Below, piece by piece: positions 34,409-43,070 of a stretch of 64,000 nt of DNA. Every line of letters starts with the position of its first letter. Position 1 is the stretch's first letter. A program made the position numbers and the translations under genes. The notes beneath the pieces were generated by a model. The model saw only the letters and a list, made by a program, of their open reading frames with translations, had not been told where the DNA came from and ran no database searches. The DNA lies in NCBI GenBank assembly GCA_026014735.1, contig JAOZHT010000004.1:157321-221320 (forward strand), read 5' to 3'. The stretch is from Candidatus Bathyarchaeota archaeon. GTDB taxonomy: Archaea; Thermoproteota; Bathyarchaeia; Bathyarchaeales; Bathycorpusculaceae.

Positions 34409-35785
34409 ATGCCCCTCTGGGAAAGCTCAATTTACAGGTTTAGAGTACCAGTCGACAATAACAATCCAGTTGAATTAAAGGAAGTAGTTATTGATGTTAC
34501 TGGTTCCGCGCCAAATTTTGATACTCCTAGCGAGAACTTGAAGACAGTTTTAGAGGATGTGCTTCCTAATGAGAAAGGTTATGAAATTGAGAGTGTGTTG
34601 GAGTTCGGAGCTGCCAAGCTCAAAAACGTTCCATACATTTTAGACATGGGCAAGAAGGTCTGCGCTGTCGAATTTGAATCGATACTTGAATATGAGCAAA
34701 CACAGCAGAACCTTGCTAAATGTCGAGCAAAAGGACCCGATTTCCAAGAACTTGTCTTCCCTAATCCCTTCATTAGCGATAAAAAGCAGTTTGACCTTGT
34801 ACTATTGGCTAACGTCTTGCCTGTTATGCCTGTACCGGCAGAACGCTTGTACGTCATCAAAACCATTTACAACAAACTCAGGGAAGGCAAATATTTACTT
34901 TGGGTAGCGCAGAAAGAAGCCACAGAATACAAACGACTAAGAGACGAGGGCCGGAATAAACTTGGTGATGGAATATGGATAGGAAAGAAGCGTTACATAA
35001 AGAATTTCTATCGGTACCATCCACCTGAAGAATTGGATGAAATGATGGGTTTGTTTGGGTTCCAACTCGAGAAAAAATGGGGATTGTCAGATGATGTTAG
35101 GCTGTACAAAAAGATACCGCACGCTGTGATGAACAACGCAATCTCAGGTGAGTTATTGATGGAATACCTGCCAGTTGATCAAACCATCGCAGACCCTACC
35201 AATTCCATGCCTAAAATTGTGCAAAATCGGGCTGCCCGTATCGCTGAGCCTAATCCGAGCTACCTCGCGATAGAGAGCTTCTACAAAAGAAGATTGCATG
35301 ACCTTAGCTGTGGCACTGATTACGCCGAATTATACCATAGACTTACTGCCTGGGCAATTGCGAGAATTTTTAGAGGTTTTTTAAGAAATATGCGTATGAA
35401 GGTACCTATTGGCGACGGTACGAAGATTGTCGATACCATTTTTACCAACGTTGCGACTGAGGGCTTCTTTTATAATGTTGGGCAGCGGAAAATTGCCCAG
35501 TTTCCGATTTTTGAGATGAAAAATTACGCGAACGATCCAGTGAATGAGGAATTCGACCAACTTAATGGGCGACTCAACGACCAAAGAGGTAATTTTGGCG
35601 TACTTGTTTGTCGGCAAGTGGATGAAACAAAAGCATACGCCCGCTGCAAAACATTTCTACCAAACAACTGGATATTATTCCTCACAGACAATGATATCAT
35701 TCAACTTTTGCAATACCGAAGTAATAACGACGTAGAGAGTATCAATGACTTCATGGCAGATAAGTTGACCCGTCTTCTCTTTTAG
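34409..35785 (+). CDS. Methyltransferase-fold/PD-(D/E)XK nuclease fusion protein
   Basis: 458 residues. The N-terminal half looks like a class I methyltransferase: VLEFGAAKLKN (E65-G67 loop), KVCAVEFE as the acidic strand, FDLVLLANVLPVMPVPAERL and a GKYLLWVAQKE strand. No DPPY/NPPY motif of DNA amino-methyltransferases is seen. The C-terminal region carries a PD-(D/E)XK pattern: D342 in KIVDTIF, then E369-x-K371 in FPIFEMKNY, and a later QLNGRL helix. This combination suggests a one-gene restriction or anti-invader protein. A+T-rich codon use and the lonely island position support transfer. Family not recognised by name. Confidence 0.75.
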   Translation: MPLWESSIYRFRVPVDNNNPVELKEVVIDVTGSAPNFDTPSENLKTVLEDVLPNEKGYEIESVLEFGAAKLKNVPYILDMGKKVCAVEFESILEYEQTQQNLAKCRAKGPDFQELVFPNPFISDKKQFDLVLLANVLPVMPVPAERLYVIKTIYNKLREGKYLLWVAQKEATEYKRLRDEGRNKLGDGIWIGKKRYIKNFYRYHPPEELDEMMGLFGFQLEKKWGLSDDVRLYKKIPHAVMNNAISGELLMEYLPVDQTIADPTNSMPKIVQNRAARIAEPNPSYLAIESFYKRRLHDLSCGTDYAELYHRLTAWAIARIFRGFLRNMRMKVPIGDGTKIVDTIFTNVATEGFFYNVGQRKIAQFPIFEMKNYANDPVNEEFDQLNGRLNDQRGNFGVLVCRQVDETKAYARCKTFLPNNWILFLTDNDIIQLLQYRSNNDVESINDFMADKLTRLLF

Positions 35786-36242
35786 CACTTGATATTAAAA
35801 GAAGAATGCAAAGCAGCTGTCAGGGGATTACCTTGATAAAACTAACAAACGATCTTTAGGTTGATAAGTTCGCATTGTGTAGCTCTACTTAGGGCAAGCT
35901 AGCGAGATTATGTTTACCTCTCCAAGCCTTAACCAAATAGGTCATGAGACTTCTGATTATTCTCGTGGTCTTACGGTTTTGTTTTGTAGTTATCGGCAAT
36001 TGCTTGCTTGTTCAGGGATTAAATCGGCAGTAGTTCTATGATTGCAGCGATTAGGAGCCCCGCGAAATAGCTTATGGCGTTTTCCATGTGTGGCACTTTA
36101 GTCTGTCTGGAATAAGGTGGTTTGCCCCTTCTTTTTTGGTTTGTAGAGGACGCCGGCGATGAGCACAATTGCTCCGACAACGGGCAACCGCCGCTTTTGA
36201 TGAGGGCTAATTTTAAATCTCTAGGCATAACAAAGTACAGTT
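35786..36242. other. Intergenic region after the nuclease island
   Basis: 457 nt, no firm gene. On the minus strand a 22-residue hydrophobic frame (MENAISYFAGLLIAAIIELL) lies at 36016-36087, and another hydrophobic stretch (LPVVGAIVLIAGVLY) lies in a different frame just upstream; they may be parts of one broken membrane-peptide gene. Confidence 0.35.
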
Positions 36243-36611
36243 ATGAGATTGATTGCTGTACTTGGCGGTGTTGCTGCTGCGGTTTTGTTCTTTTTTGCAG
36301 TTATCTTTGCGCTTGCCTCCTCCTATGTGGGGCTTACTGCTCAGGCGGCTCAGGCTCGGTTGCTTACGGCTGCGATCCTCTTCATCGTGGGCTTAGCTGT
36401 GGTGGTGGGCATTTACTTCTTGACGCGCAAGCCCAAAACTGTCATCCAGTGTGTGGAGATGTCGGGGGAGATGAAGGCGGCGCAGATTAAGTGTCCCCAC
36501 TGCGGAGCCAACATCGACGCAGACCAAATCCAGATACGAGACGGCGTGCCATATGTTAAGTGCCCCTACTGCGGGACAACTTTTGAGGTTGCTGAGGAGC
36601 CGAAATGGTAA
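36243..36611 (+). CDS. Small two-helix membrane protein with zinc ribbon
   Basis: 122 residues: two membrane helices (about 2-27 and 40-62) then a cytoplasmic zinc ribbon (CPHCGANI and CPYCGTTFEV, about 25 residues apart). It overlaps the next gene by 7 nt, so it is the first gene of the operon with the DUF2207-like protein and the radical SAM enzyme. Possibly a docking protein at the membrane; function unknown. Confidence 0.8.
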   Translation: MRLIAVLGGVAAAVLFFFAVIFALASSYVGLTAQAAQARLLTAAILFIVGLAVVVGIYFLTRKPKTVIQCVEMSGEMKAAQIKCPHCGANIDADQIQIRDGVPYVKCPYCGTTFEVAEEPKW

Positions 36612-38218
36612 ATCGTGCACAGTTGCTTTTGGCGTTTCTGCTTGCCTGCATTTTAGCAGCGTCCGCATTCAGCTTCAGCCAAGCCCAGAGCCCAAGCTAC
36701 ACCGTGAATCAGGAGTGGGCGCAGCTCTTCATCAACCAGGACGGTACCGTGGATTTAACTTACAACATGTCCTTGACCGTGACCTCCGGCACCCTGAGCG
36801 CATTTGATTTGGGGCAGCCCAACACGGATTTCACCATCGGAGAGGCCGTGGACCAGTATGGCAACCAACTGCACACTTACAAGTTCAATGATGAGGTGGC
36901 ATCGGTGGATTTCCACACGCCGCTGACCGCGGGGGAAAGCATCTGGTACATCATAACCACCAACGTTGCAGGCATGATGCAGACCGACAGCACCAACGAG
37001 GGCAACTTGGGCATGGAGTTTACGCCGCAGTGGGATAAGACCGTGCCCATCAGTGATGTGCGGGTGCAGATTGTTTTCCCCGAAGGCGTCACCGTCGACG
37101 ACGTTAAGACGTTGCCGGACAAATTTTGGAATAGCAGCCAAACCGTGGAGGGCAGAACCGCCCTTTACTGGGAACTTCCGGCTCTGGGCGCTAACCAGCA
37201 GTATCCCATCGGCGTTTCCTTCCCAGCCGCGGCGCTTCCCAACTACACCCCGCCTGCAGGGATAGGCGCGTTGGGGATCATTTTTGCGGTGGCTGCGGCT
37301 TTAGCAGCCCTCTTCATCATCATATTCATCGCTTACCGCCTAAGCAAGAAAAGCTACACTAAACCCAAAGTCGGCATAGAAACCCTGGGCGTCAAACGGG
37401 GCTTAACGGCGGTGGAAGCCTCCTATCTGCTTGACCTCAAACCCCAGCAGATCGTAACGGAAATCCTCTACAGCCTGCTCCAGAAACGGGCGGTTTGGGC
37501 AACAGAAACCAAGCCCTCCCTCAAACTAAAGGTGCTATCGCCCTACGAGAGCAAAACCGGCACCAAAGAAAAACCGCTGCGCTACTACGAAATCGATTTC
37601 CTCCAAGCCCTCAAACCCGACGGCAGCCTCGACGAAGAGAAGCTGGCGCACGCCGTCATGTTCCTCCGCGACACCGTCGAGCAGAAGCTGCAGGGCTACA
37701 GCCGCAAAGACACCGCCGATTACTACCAAAAAATAGTTGCGAAGGCATGGCTGCAGGTGGAGCAGGCGGGGACGCCGGAGCTCGCATCCAACGCCTATGA
37801 TCAGCAGCTGCTCTGGCTCATGATGGACCCCGACCGCAAAGGCCGCACCGAAACCATCTTCCGTGACCGCCCCTTCCAGCCGCAGCCCCTGTGGTTCTGG
37901 TGGTGGTACGGCTACACCATCTATCACCCCCACCCCATCTTCACCCCGAACGTTAACGCCCCCAGCCAGATGCCCACTCCCGCTCCAGTTCCAGGCGCAG
38001 ACTTCGCCAACAACATAGCCACCGCCGTGGAAGGCACAGCCAACAACGTGGTGGTTAACCTCGAGAAATTCGCCAACGCCATCGTGCCACCGCCGCCTAA
38101 ATCCAGCCATCAACCCGCCCGCAAAGGAGGGGACTGCGTCTGCGCCTGTGCGGCTTGCGCCTGTGCCTGCGCTTGTGTGTCATGTGCCTGCGCCTGTGCA
38201 GGGGGAGGAGGACGCTAA
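36605..38218 (+). CDS. DUF2207-like membrane protein with ten-cysteine C-terminal tail
   Basis: 537 residues. A signal peptide (LLLAFLLACILAASAFSFSQ), an extracytoplasmic beta-rich domain (about 30-215, DUF2207-like), a membrane helix at about 220-243 (ALGIIFAVAAALAALFIIIF) and a large cytoplasmic part. The cytoplasmic part ends, after a Pro-rich linker, in a tail with Cys at 511, 513, 515, 518, 520, 522, 524, 527, 529 and 531, mostly alternating with Ala, closing AGGGGR. The tail is in the compartment where the next gene product, a PqqD-radical SAM-SPASM enzyme, would act; the ORFs are 1 nt apart. I infer the tail is its substrate. The DUF2207 match is from overall layout, not a search. Confidence 0.85.
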   Translation: MVNRAQLLLAFLLACILAASAFSFSQAQSPSYTVNQEWAQLFINQDGTVDLTYNMSLTVTSGTLSAFDLGQPNTDFTIGEAVDQYGNQLHTYKFNDEVASVDFHTPLTAGESIWYIITTNVAGMMQTDSTNEGNLGMEFTPQWDKTVPISDVRVQIVFPEGVTVDDVKTLPDKFWNSSQTVEGRTALYWELPALGANQQYPIGVSFPAAALPNYTPPAGIGALGIIFAVAAALAALFIIIFIAYRLSKKSYTKPKVGIETLGVKRGLTAVEASYLLDLKPQQIVTEILYSLLQKRAVWATETKPSLKLKVLSPYESKTGTKEKPLRYYEIDFLQALKPDGSLDEEKLAHAVMFLRDTVEQKLQGYSRKDTADYYQKIVAKAWLQVEQAGTPELASNAYDQQLLWLMMDPDRKGRTETIFRDRPFQPQPLWFWWWYGYTIYHPHPIFTPNVNAPSQMPTPAPVPGADFANNIATAVEGTANNVVVNLEKFANAIVPPPPKSSHQPARKGGDCVCACAACACACACVSCACACAGGGGR

Positions 38219-38219
38219 G

Positions 38220-39545
38220 TTGAGTTTCATCAAACACTTTGGCAGAAAACAGCAGGTGCCCACGGGACGCTACAGCTACCGGGGCGAAGACAAATACGCT
38301 GGCATGTCGCTGCAGCTGCGGGTGGAAGCCGACGGCCGCGGCGTCATGGTGATTAACGCCAACACCGTTCTGCACCTGAATCAGTCCGCGACGTCATATG
38401 CCTACTACTTCATGATGGGGCATACCCAAGCTGAGGTAGTCAACAAAATCCGGGGCATATACCGGGTATCGGCGCAGGACGCCAAAACCGACTATGAACA
38501 GCTCGTCTACACCATCAGCACATTGGCGCAGACCGAGAAAATCGACCCCGTCACGTACCTCTCCATCGAAAAAGAGGAGCCCTTCACCTACCAGTACAGG
38601 GCGCCGCTGCGGATGGATATGGCGCTTACGTTTCGCTGCCAAAACGATTGCCTCCACTGCTACGCCGGCGGACCCCACCAAACAGCCGAGTTAACCACAG
38701 AGCAGTGGAAAACCGTAATTGACCGGCTTAGCGACGTCGGCGTCTTCATCTTAACCTTCACCGGCGGCGAACCCACCCTACGCGAGGACCTATCTGAGCT
38801 GCTGCTCTACGCCCAGAACAAGGGCATGGTCACGGGCCTAATCAGCAACGGGCGGCGCCTCAAAGACCCGCAGTACGTGGCAGAACTGGAGAAGGCGGGG
38901 CTGGATTTCGTGCAGATAACCCTGGAATCCCATAAGCCCAGCGTGCATGACGCCATAACCTGCTCAGAGGGCAGCTGGAAAGAAACGGTTGTAGGCATCA
39001 AAAACGCGGTGCACAGCCAGATCTACGTCTCCACCAACACCACGCTAAGCAAGCATAACGAAGCCGATTTTCTACGCACCATAGACTACATCAAGGAACT
39101 CGGCGTGGACGCGTTTGGCTGCAACAGCCTCATCTACAGCGGCAGAGCCCCCGCAGCCCAAAACGAATTCGCCCTCTCCCTCGAAGCGCTTAAGGCGCTG
39201 CTGCCCCAGATACGCGACAAAGCCCAACTGCTCGGCCTCAAGTTCCTCTGGTACACCCCCACCCAGTACTGCCAGCTTGACCCCGTCTCGATGGGGCTGG
39301 GCATAAAAACCTGCACTGCAGCGCTTATCAACGCCTGCGTGGGCCCCAGCGGCGAGGTGTATCCCTGCCAGAGCTACTTTGAAAGCCTCGGCAACATCCT
39401 CACTGAGCCCTGGATGAAAATCTGGCATAGCCCCCTGGCGGAGAAGCTGCGTAACCGAGGCTACGTGGAGGAGAAGTGCCGGGGCTGCGAGGAGCTGGGG
39501 GTCTGCGGCGGCGGTTGCCCCCTGGAGCTGCAGAATAAGCAGTAA
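38220..39545 (+). CDS. PqqD-radical SAM-SPASM peptide-modifying enzyme
   Basis: 441 residues, TTG start at 38220 with GGGGGAGGAGG eight bases upstream and only one base after the previous stop. Residues about 30-105 look like a PqqD/RiPP recognition domain (LNQSATSYAYYFMMGHTQAE). The radical SAM core has C140-x3-C144-x2-C147 (CQNDCLHCYAGG) and GGEPTLREDL. The C-terminal SPASM region has ten or so Cys (GIKTCTAALINACVGPSGEV, VYPCQSYFE, EEKCRGCEELGVCGGGCP) for extra clusters. Enzymes of this build install thioether or C-C links in ribosomal peptides. The upstream protein's Cys-rich tail is the obvious target. Confidence 0.9.
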   Translation: MSFIKHFGRKQQVPTGRYSYRGEDKYAGMSLQLRVEADGRGVMVINANTVLHLNQSATSYAYYFMMGHTQAEVVNKIRGIYRVSAQDAKTDYEQLVYTISTLAQTEKIDPVTYLSIEKEEPFTYQYRAPLRMDMALTFRCQNDCLHCYAGGPHQTAELTTEQWKTVIDRLSDVGVFILTFTGGEPTLREDLSELLLYAQNKGMVTGLISNGRRLKDPQYVAELEKAGLDFVQITLESHKPSVHDAITCSEGSWKETVVGIKNAVHSQIYVSTNTTLSKHNEADFLRTIDYIKELGVDAFGCNSLIYSGRAPAAQNEFALSLEALKALLPQIRDKAQLLGLKFLWYTPTQYCQLDPVSMGLGIKTCTAALINACVGPSGEVYPCQSYFESLGNILTEPWMKIWHSPLAEKLRNRGYVEEKCRGCEELGVCGGGCPLELQNKQ

Positions 39546-39583
39546 GAAGAGCCAAGCCTGATGCATGGTATTATTTCGTTAAG

Positions 39584-40108
39584 CTATTTTGCATTTGCCC
39601 ATGCCCGATAGTTAACACTGGGCTGACCCAAACTACCCCAGACGCTTAAATCAAAGGTAAACTGCATTGATTTGCTTTCGCCTTTTGCTAAATATACAGT
39701 GTTGCTCTGCTGCTCATATTTGCCAGCGCCGTTTATTTCGGCAAATACCTCAACGTTTCCTGCTCCACCATTATTTCGGACGGTAACGTCAACCTTGTAG
39801 GTGTAATCCAAGTTAGAAAATGACTCGCGCCCGTTGATAGAGGTAACTTGGGGATTAGGCGGATCAACGATTGCTGTGATTGGATTTGAGGAGCCAGGCG
39901 GGTTAAGAACCACTGCTGCAACAATAATCACAACAATTACAGCCACAGCCACACCTGCGATTATTTTCAGTGGGCTTCCACTTTTTCTTGGAGGCGGTGG
40001 GGGTGGCATTTGCTGATAAGGCATTTGGTTAAAGGGAACAGGCGTTCCACAACGTGGACAAAACTTTTCCTGATGCAACTCGGTTCCACAATTTCTACAG
40101 TATGGCAT
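39584..40108 (-). CDS. Zinc-ribbon membrane protein with extracellular beta domain
   Basis: 174 residues: an N-terminal zinc ribbon (YCRNCGTELHQEKFCPRCGT), a Pro-rich linker, one membrane helix (IIAGVAVAVIVVIIVAAVVL) and an outside domain of about 100 residues with a CARDB/FxLYD-like pattern (YTYKVDVTVRNNGGAGNVEV). Common architecture in archaea; ligand unknown. ATG at 40108. Convergent with the radical SAM gene (38 nt between stops). Confidence 0.8.
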   Translation of the reverse strand: MPYCRNCGTELHQEKFCPRCGTPVPFNQMPYQQMPPPPPPRKSGSPLKIIAGVAVAVIVVIIVAAVVLNPPGSSNPITAIVDPPNPQVTSINGRESFSNLDYTYKVDVTVRNNGGAGNVEVFAEINGAGKYEQQSNTVYLAKGESKSMQFTFDLSVWGSLGQPSVNYRAWANAK

Positions 40109-40274
40109 CAAAATCGACTATAATTAGCGATGAATCGTTTAAAAGGTTTTGCAATTGATTCCTTGCTTCCTAAAATGGACCCCCGTGCTTTTCTGCTAAC
40201 AGACAAACGATTTATCTTTACCAAACCCCCTTCTGTTAACGTAGAGACCCCTATCTTGGGGGTTCAGATGCATT

Positions 40275-41510
40275 ATGGCGCAAACAACTAAGCCAAGACT
40301 CGTGGTCTTCGACGTTGAAGGAGTGCTGATTCCCAAAAACCGCTTCCTCTTCGACGTCGGCAAAGCCCTCGGCTTCGCTACGCTCCTCAAGCTGCTGCTC
40401 TTTGGCTTCCTCTACGAGGTCGGCATCCAAAAAATCGAGCCTACCCTCAGACACATCTTCGCTGAGCTAAGAGGCACAGAAACCGAGCTGCTTGGCGCTG
40501 TTTTCCAGAGAATCCCCGCGACTCCCTTCCTTAAGAACCTCTGCAGCGAACTGAAAGCCCGCAACTGCAAAGTGGCAGTCATCAGCTCAGGCTTACCTAC
40601 CTTTCTAGTTGAGAAAATGGCTTCGGAGATCTGCGCGGACTATGCCTTCGGCGTGGACGTGGAGGTGCGCAACGGCCGCTTAACCGGCAACATCACCGGA
40701 GACGCCATAGCCAAAAACGGGAAACTCAAAATCCTCTGCGGCATACTCAACAAGGAGGGCATGTTGACTAGCGACTGCATCGTGGTGGCGGATGACCGAA
40801 ACAACCGCTGCATCTTTATGCCCGGAACCCTTAAAATCGGCTTCAACCCCGACTTTATCCTACGCATAAAAGCTGACCGCGTCGTCAACGGCAGACTCGC
40901 CTCGATCCTACCCATAATCGATGGGAAAAAAGAGAAACGGGGTTTCCCCCAAACTAACGATTTTGTCCGCGAAGACATCCACGCCGCCGGCTTCTTCATG
41001 CCCGTCATCGCAGGCCTAGTAGGGGTTCCATTGGTGGCGTCCCTGATTATCTTCATCGCCATCCTCTACACTGCCTCCGAACTCTGCAGACTCGAAGGAC
41101 GCAGCCTCCCCCTGGTTTCCTCAGTCACCCGCCACGCCGCCTCGCAGTCGGAGCTCTACGGCTTCGCAGCCGCCCCCATCTACTTCGCCGTAGGCATAGT
41201 AGCGACGCTGCTTCTGTTTCCGACCTCTCCAGCCGGAGCAGCCATAGCCGCGTTTTGCCTAGGCGACAGCGCCGCCTCGCTCTTCGGCGGAATGCTCACC
41301 AACTCTTTGCCGTTTAACAAGGGCAAAACCATAGAGGGCTCCTTGGCAGGCTTTGTCTTCGCGTTTTTAGCTGCGTTGTTCTTTGTGCCGCCGGCTTGGG
41401 CGCTGGTCGCCGCCGCCGTAGCCATGACCATCGAGGTGCTACCACTACCCATAAACGATAACGTATCAGTGCCCATCATCACAGGCGCAGCACTAACCCT
41501 CCTGATGTAG
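40275..41510 (+). CDS. HAD phosphatase fused to CTP-dependent polyprenol/phytol kinase-like domain
   Basis: 411 residues. Residues 1-215 are a HAD hydrolase like SerB (VVFDVEGVL, VAVISSGLP, VVADDRNN); motif I is DVE, with Glu where the second Asp normally lies. Residues about 235-411 are a multi-helix membrane domain with LGDSAASLFGG and NKGKTIEGSLAGF, the signature of the SEC59/DGK1/VTE5 CTP-dependent lipid kinases. The pairing suggests one protein that removes and adds phosphate on a polyprenyl or isoprenoid alcohol, perhaps in lipid salvage; substrate is inferred. ATG at 40275. Confidence 0.85.
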   Translation: MAQTTKPRLVVFDVEGVLIPKNRFLFDVGKALGFATLLKLLLFGFLYEVGIQKIEPTLRHIFAELRGTETELLGAVFQRIPATPFLKNLCSELKARNCKVAVISSGLPTFLVEKMASEICADYAFGVDVEVRNGRLTGNITGDAIAKNGKLKILCGILNKEGMLTSDCIVVADDRNNRCIFMPGTLKIGFNPDFILRIKADRVVNGRLASILPIIDGKKEKRGFPQTNDFVREDIHAAGFFMPVIAGLVGVPLVASLIIFIAILYTASELCRLEGRSLPLVSSVTRHAASQSELYGFAAAPIYFAVGIVATLLLFPTSPAGAAIAAFCLGDSAASLFGGMLTNSLPFNKGKTIEGSLAGFVFAFLAALFFVPPAWALVAAAVAMTIEVLPLPINDNVSVPIITGAALTLLM

Positions 41511-41729
41511 CTAATAGAGCACGTTTTGGAAGTCTTTAACGTATGTGTTTTGCTGATTGATTTTTTTAATAATAGATTGAAGGTAGCGGTGCCCTTATTC
41601 ATAATCTTCTCGCCGACGTGGCTGGTTGCTTTTTAATTCTGCAGCGGCTTGGTTTGCAGGCTGGACTTTGGGGCTATCATGAACCCTTCGCTATGACATT
41701 CCCTTGAAATATCGATAAATAAAAGAGCC

Positions 41730-42764
41730 TTAGTTAGTTAACTTGTAACTATCATTTTCAGGGTATTGTCTTAATCGAAGTAATGTTAACGCATTGACAG
41801 CAGCAAGTGCTGGGAAAAACCAAACAGCGGAATTATTCCAGTAAGAAGCAAACGTCGTCGACCCAAAAAAAGACAGAATAAAGGCAGCTATCATAAATCC
41901 GCCGGCAAGAAAGGACATAATTTTTGCATGTTGAGAATCTCGAAATAATAATGATAATGCGTAAAGATTCAATCCACCACCTAATATAAGCCCTAATAAG
42001 AAAACCCATTCAGCAAACCCTGAGCCAGCTCCCAGAGGAAAATAATTAGAATATACAGAGGGCAGAGGCTTAGGCAAATACCACAAGAGGAGAAGAGCAA
42101 AGATACCAAATAGATTTAATGCGAAGACTCCTGCCGCCCAACGTCTAACCTGCGTTTTGCCCTTGGACAAAAAAAGCATTACAGCAACGGCTGGACCTAT
42201 ACCAACAATCCACACGATAGTAGAAAGGGTCGAATAAAATGAGAGCAAACCATAAGTTTGATCTGCATGTGAACGCCCGTTAACCCAATTATTGATTTTG
42301 CGGCCCTGAACGGTTGAGCCTAATTCTCTTGCAGAAATATCATAACCAGCATCTGTCATGATTCGGAAGGCAGGACTGGTATTGTTGGCTTCTTGGACGT
42401 TTACTTCGACAGAGATAGTAGACGAGCTACGGGAGTTAAGCATAAATGCGCTTGTATAGGATCCATATGCCTTCGGAAATCCCCAGTGTACCGGATTGGT
42501 ATAGTATTCAACTCTCACATCCCAAAGCTCAACGGCTGAATTTGTCGGGTTTTGGTAGGTTATGTTGCATAGGATGCTTCCTCCTGAATCTGCGTCAAAT
42601 AGATCGGAAAAATTGTAGTCAAGCTTGACGACCTTCACTTGGCTTAGCAGTTCCCCTTCCGCGGCATCTTGGGAAAGAATCTGCTGGTACATCTGAAAAG
42701 AATATAGGGAAAGGATACTGAGAACGGTGAAGAGCAGTACAAACGCTGCTAATTTAAACTTCAT
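41730..42764 (-). CDS. Multi-pass membrane protein of unknown function
   Basis: 344 residues. An N-terminal helix (KLAAFVLLFTVLSILSLYSF), an outside beta-rich region (about 40-165) with several N-glycosylation sites, then about five membrane helices (170-330). No catalytic motif or known family recognised. ATG at 42764. Confidence 0.75.
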   Translation of the reverse strand: MKFKLAAFVLLFTVLSILSLYSFQMYQQILSQDAAEGELLSQVKVVKLDYNFSDLFDADSGGSILCNITYQNPTNSAVELWDVRVEYYTNPVHWGFPKAYGSYTSAFMLNSRSSSTISVEVNVQEANNTSPAFRIMTDAGYDISARELGSTVQGRKINNWVNGRSHADQTYGLLSFYSTLSTIVWIVGIGPAVAVMLFLSKGKTQVRRWAAGVFALNLFGIFALLLLWYLPKPLPSVYSNYFPLGAGSGFAEWVFLLGLILGGGLNLYALSLLFRDSQHAKIMSFLAGGFMIAAFILSFFGSTTFASYWNNSAVWFFPALAAVNALTLLRLRQYPENDSYKLTN

Positions 42765-42815
42765 AAGGTCTAATTATCTTGTGAGATTTTTAGCTTTTTG
42801 CTAAAGTATTTCTAC

Positions 42816-43070
42816 CTACTCTTTATTCTGTGAAACTATCAGAGCCAGTTTCTGTTTGTGGCTGAGTTTTTTGATTTGCCGTTCCCGCTTCATGGCGGCG
42901 CTGCGTGTGCCAAAGAGTTCCACGTAGGCGACGCGTTGGGGCTTGTGGCTTTTGGTGTATTTGGCTCCTGTGCCGTTGTGATGCTGGCGCGTCCGCTCGT
43001 CGAGGTCGCTGGTGTAGCCCGTGTAGTAGGTGCCGTCGGTACATTGCAAAATGTAAACGTAAAACGACAT
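42816..43070 (-). CDS. GIY-YIG endonuclease-domain protein (YhbQ/UPF0213-like)
   Basis: 84 residues, a whole single-domain GIY-YIG protein: YVYILQCTDGTYYTGYTSDL (GIY and YIG strands), RTRQHHNG with the catalytic Arg, and the Glu-bearing ELFGTRSAAMKRERQIKKL. Members are small DNA-repair or uncharacterised nucleases. The ATG follows directly on the TAG of the upstream gene, so the two are translated together. Confidence 0.92.
   Translation of the reverse strand: MSFYVYILQCTDGTYYTGYTSDLDERTRQHHNGTGAKYTKSHKPQRVAYVELFGTRSAAMKRERQIKKLSHKQKLALIVSQNKE

Noticed and set aside
36019-36228. 69-codon minus-strand frame with a hydrophobic end
   Set aside because: The first two-thirds looks random and the hydrophobic parts lie in two different frames; kept only as a note on the intergenic region.
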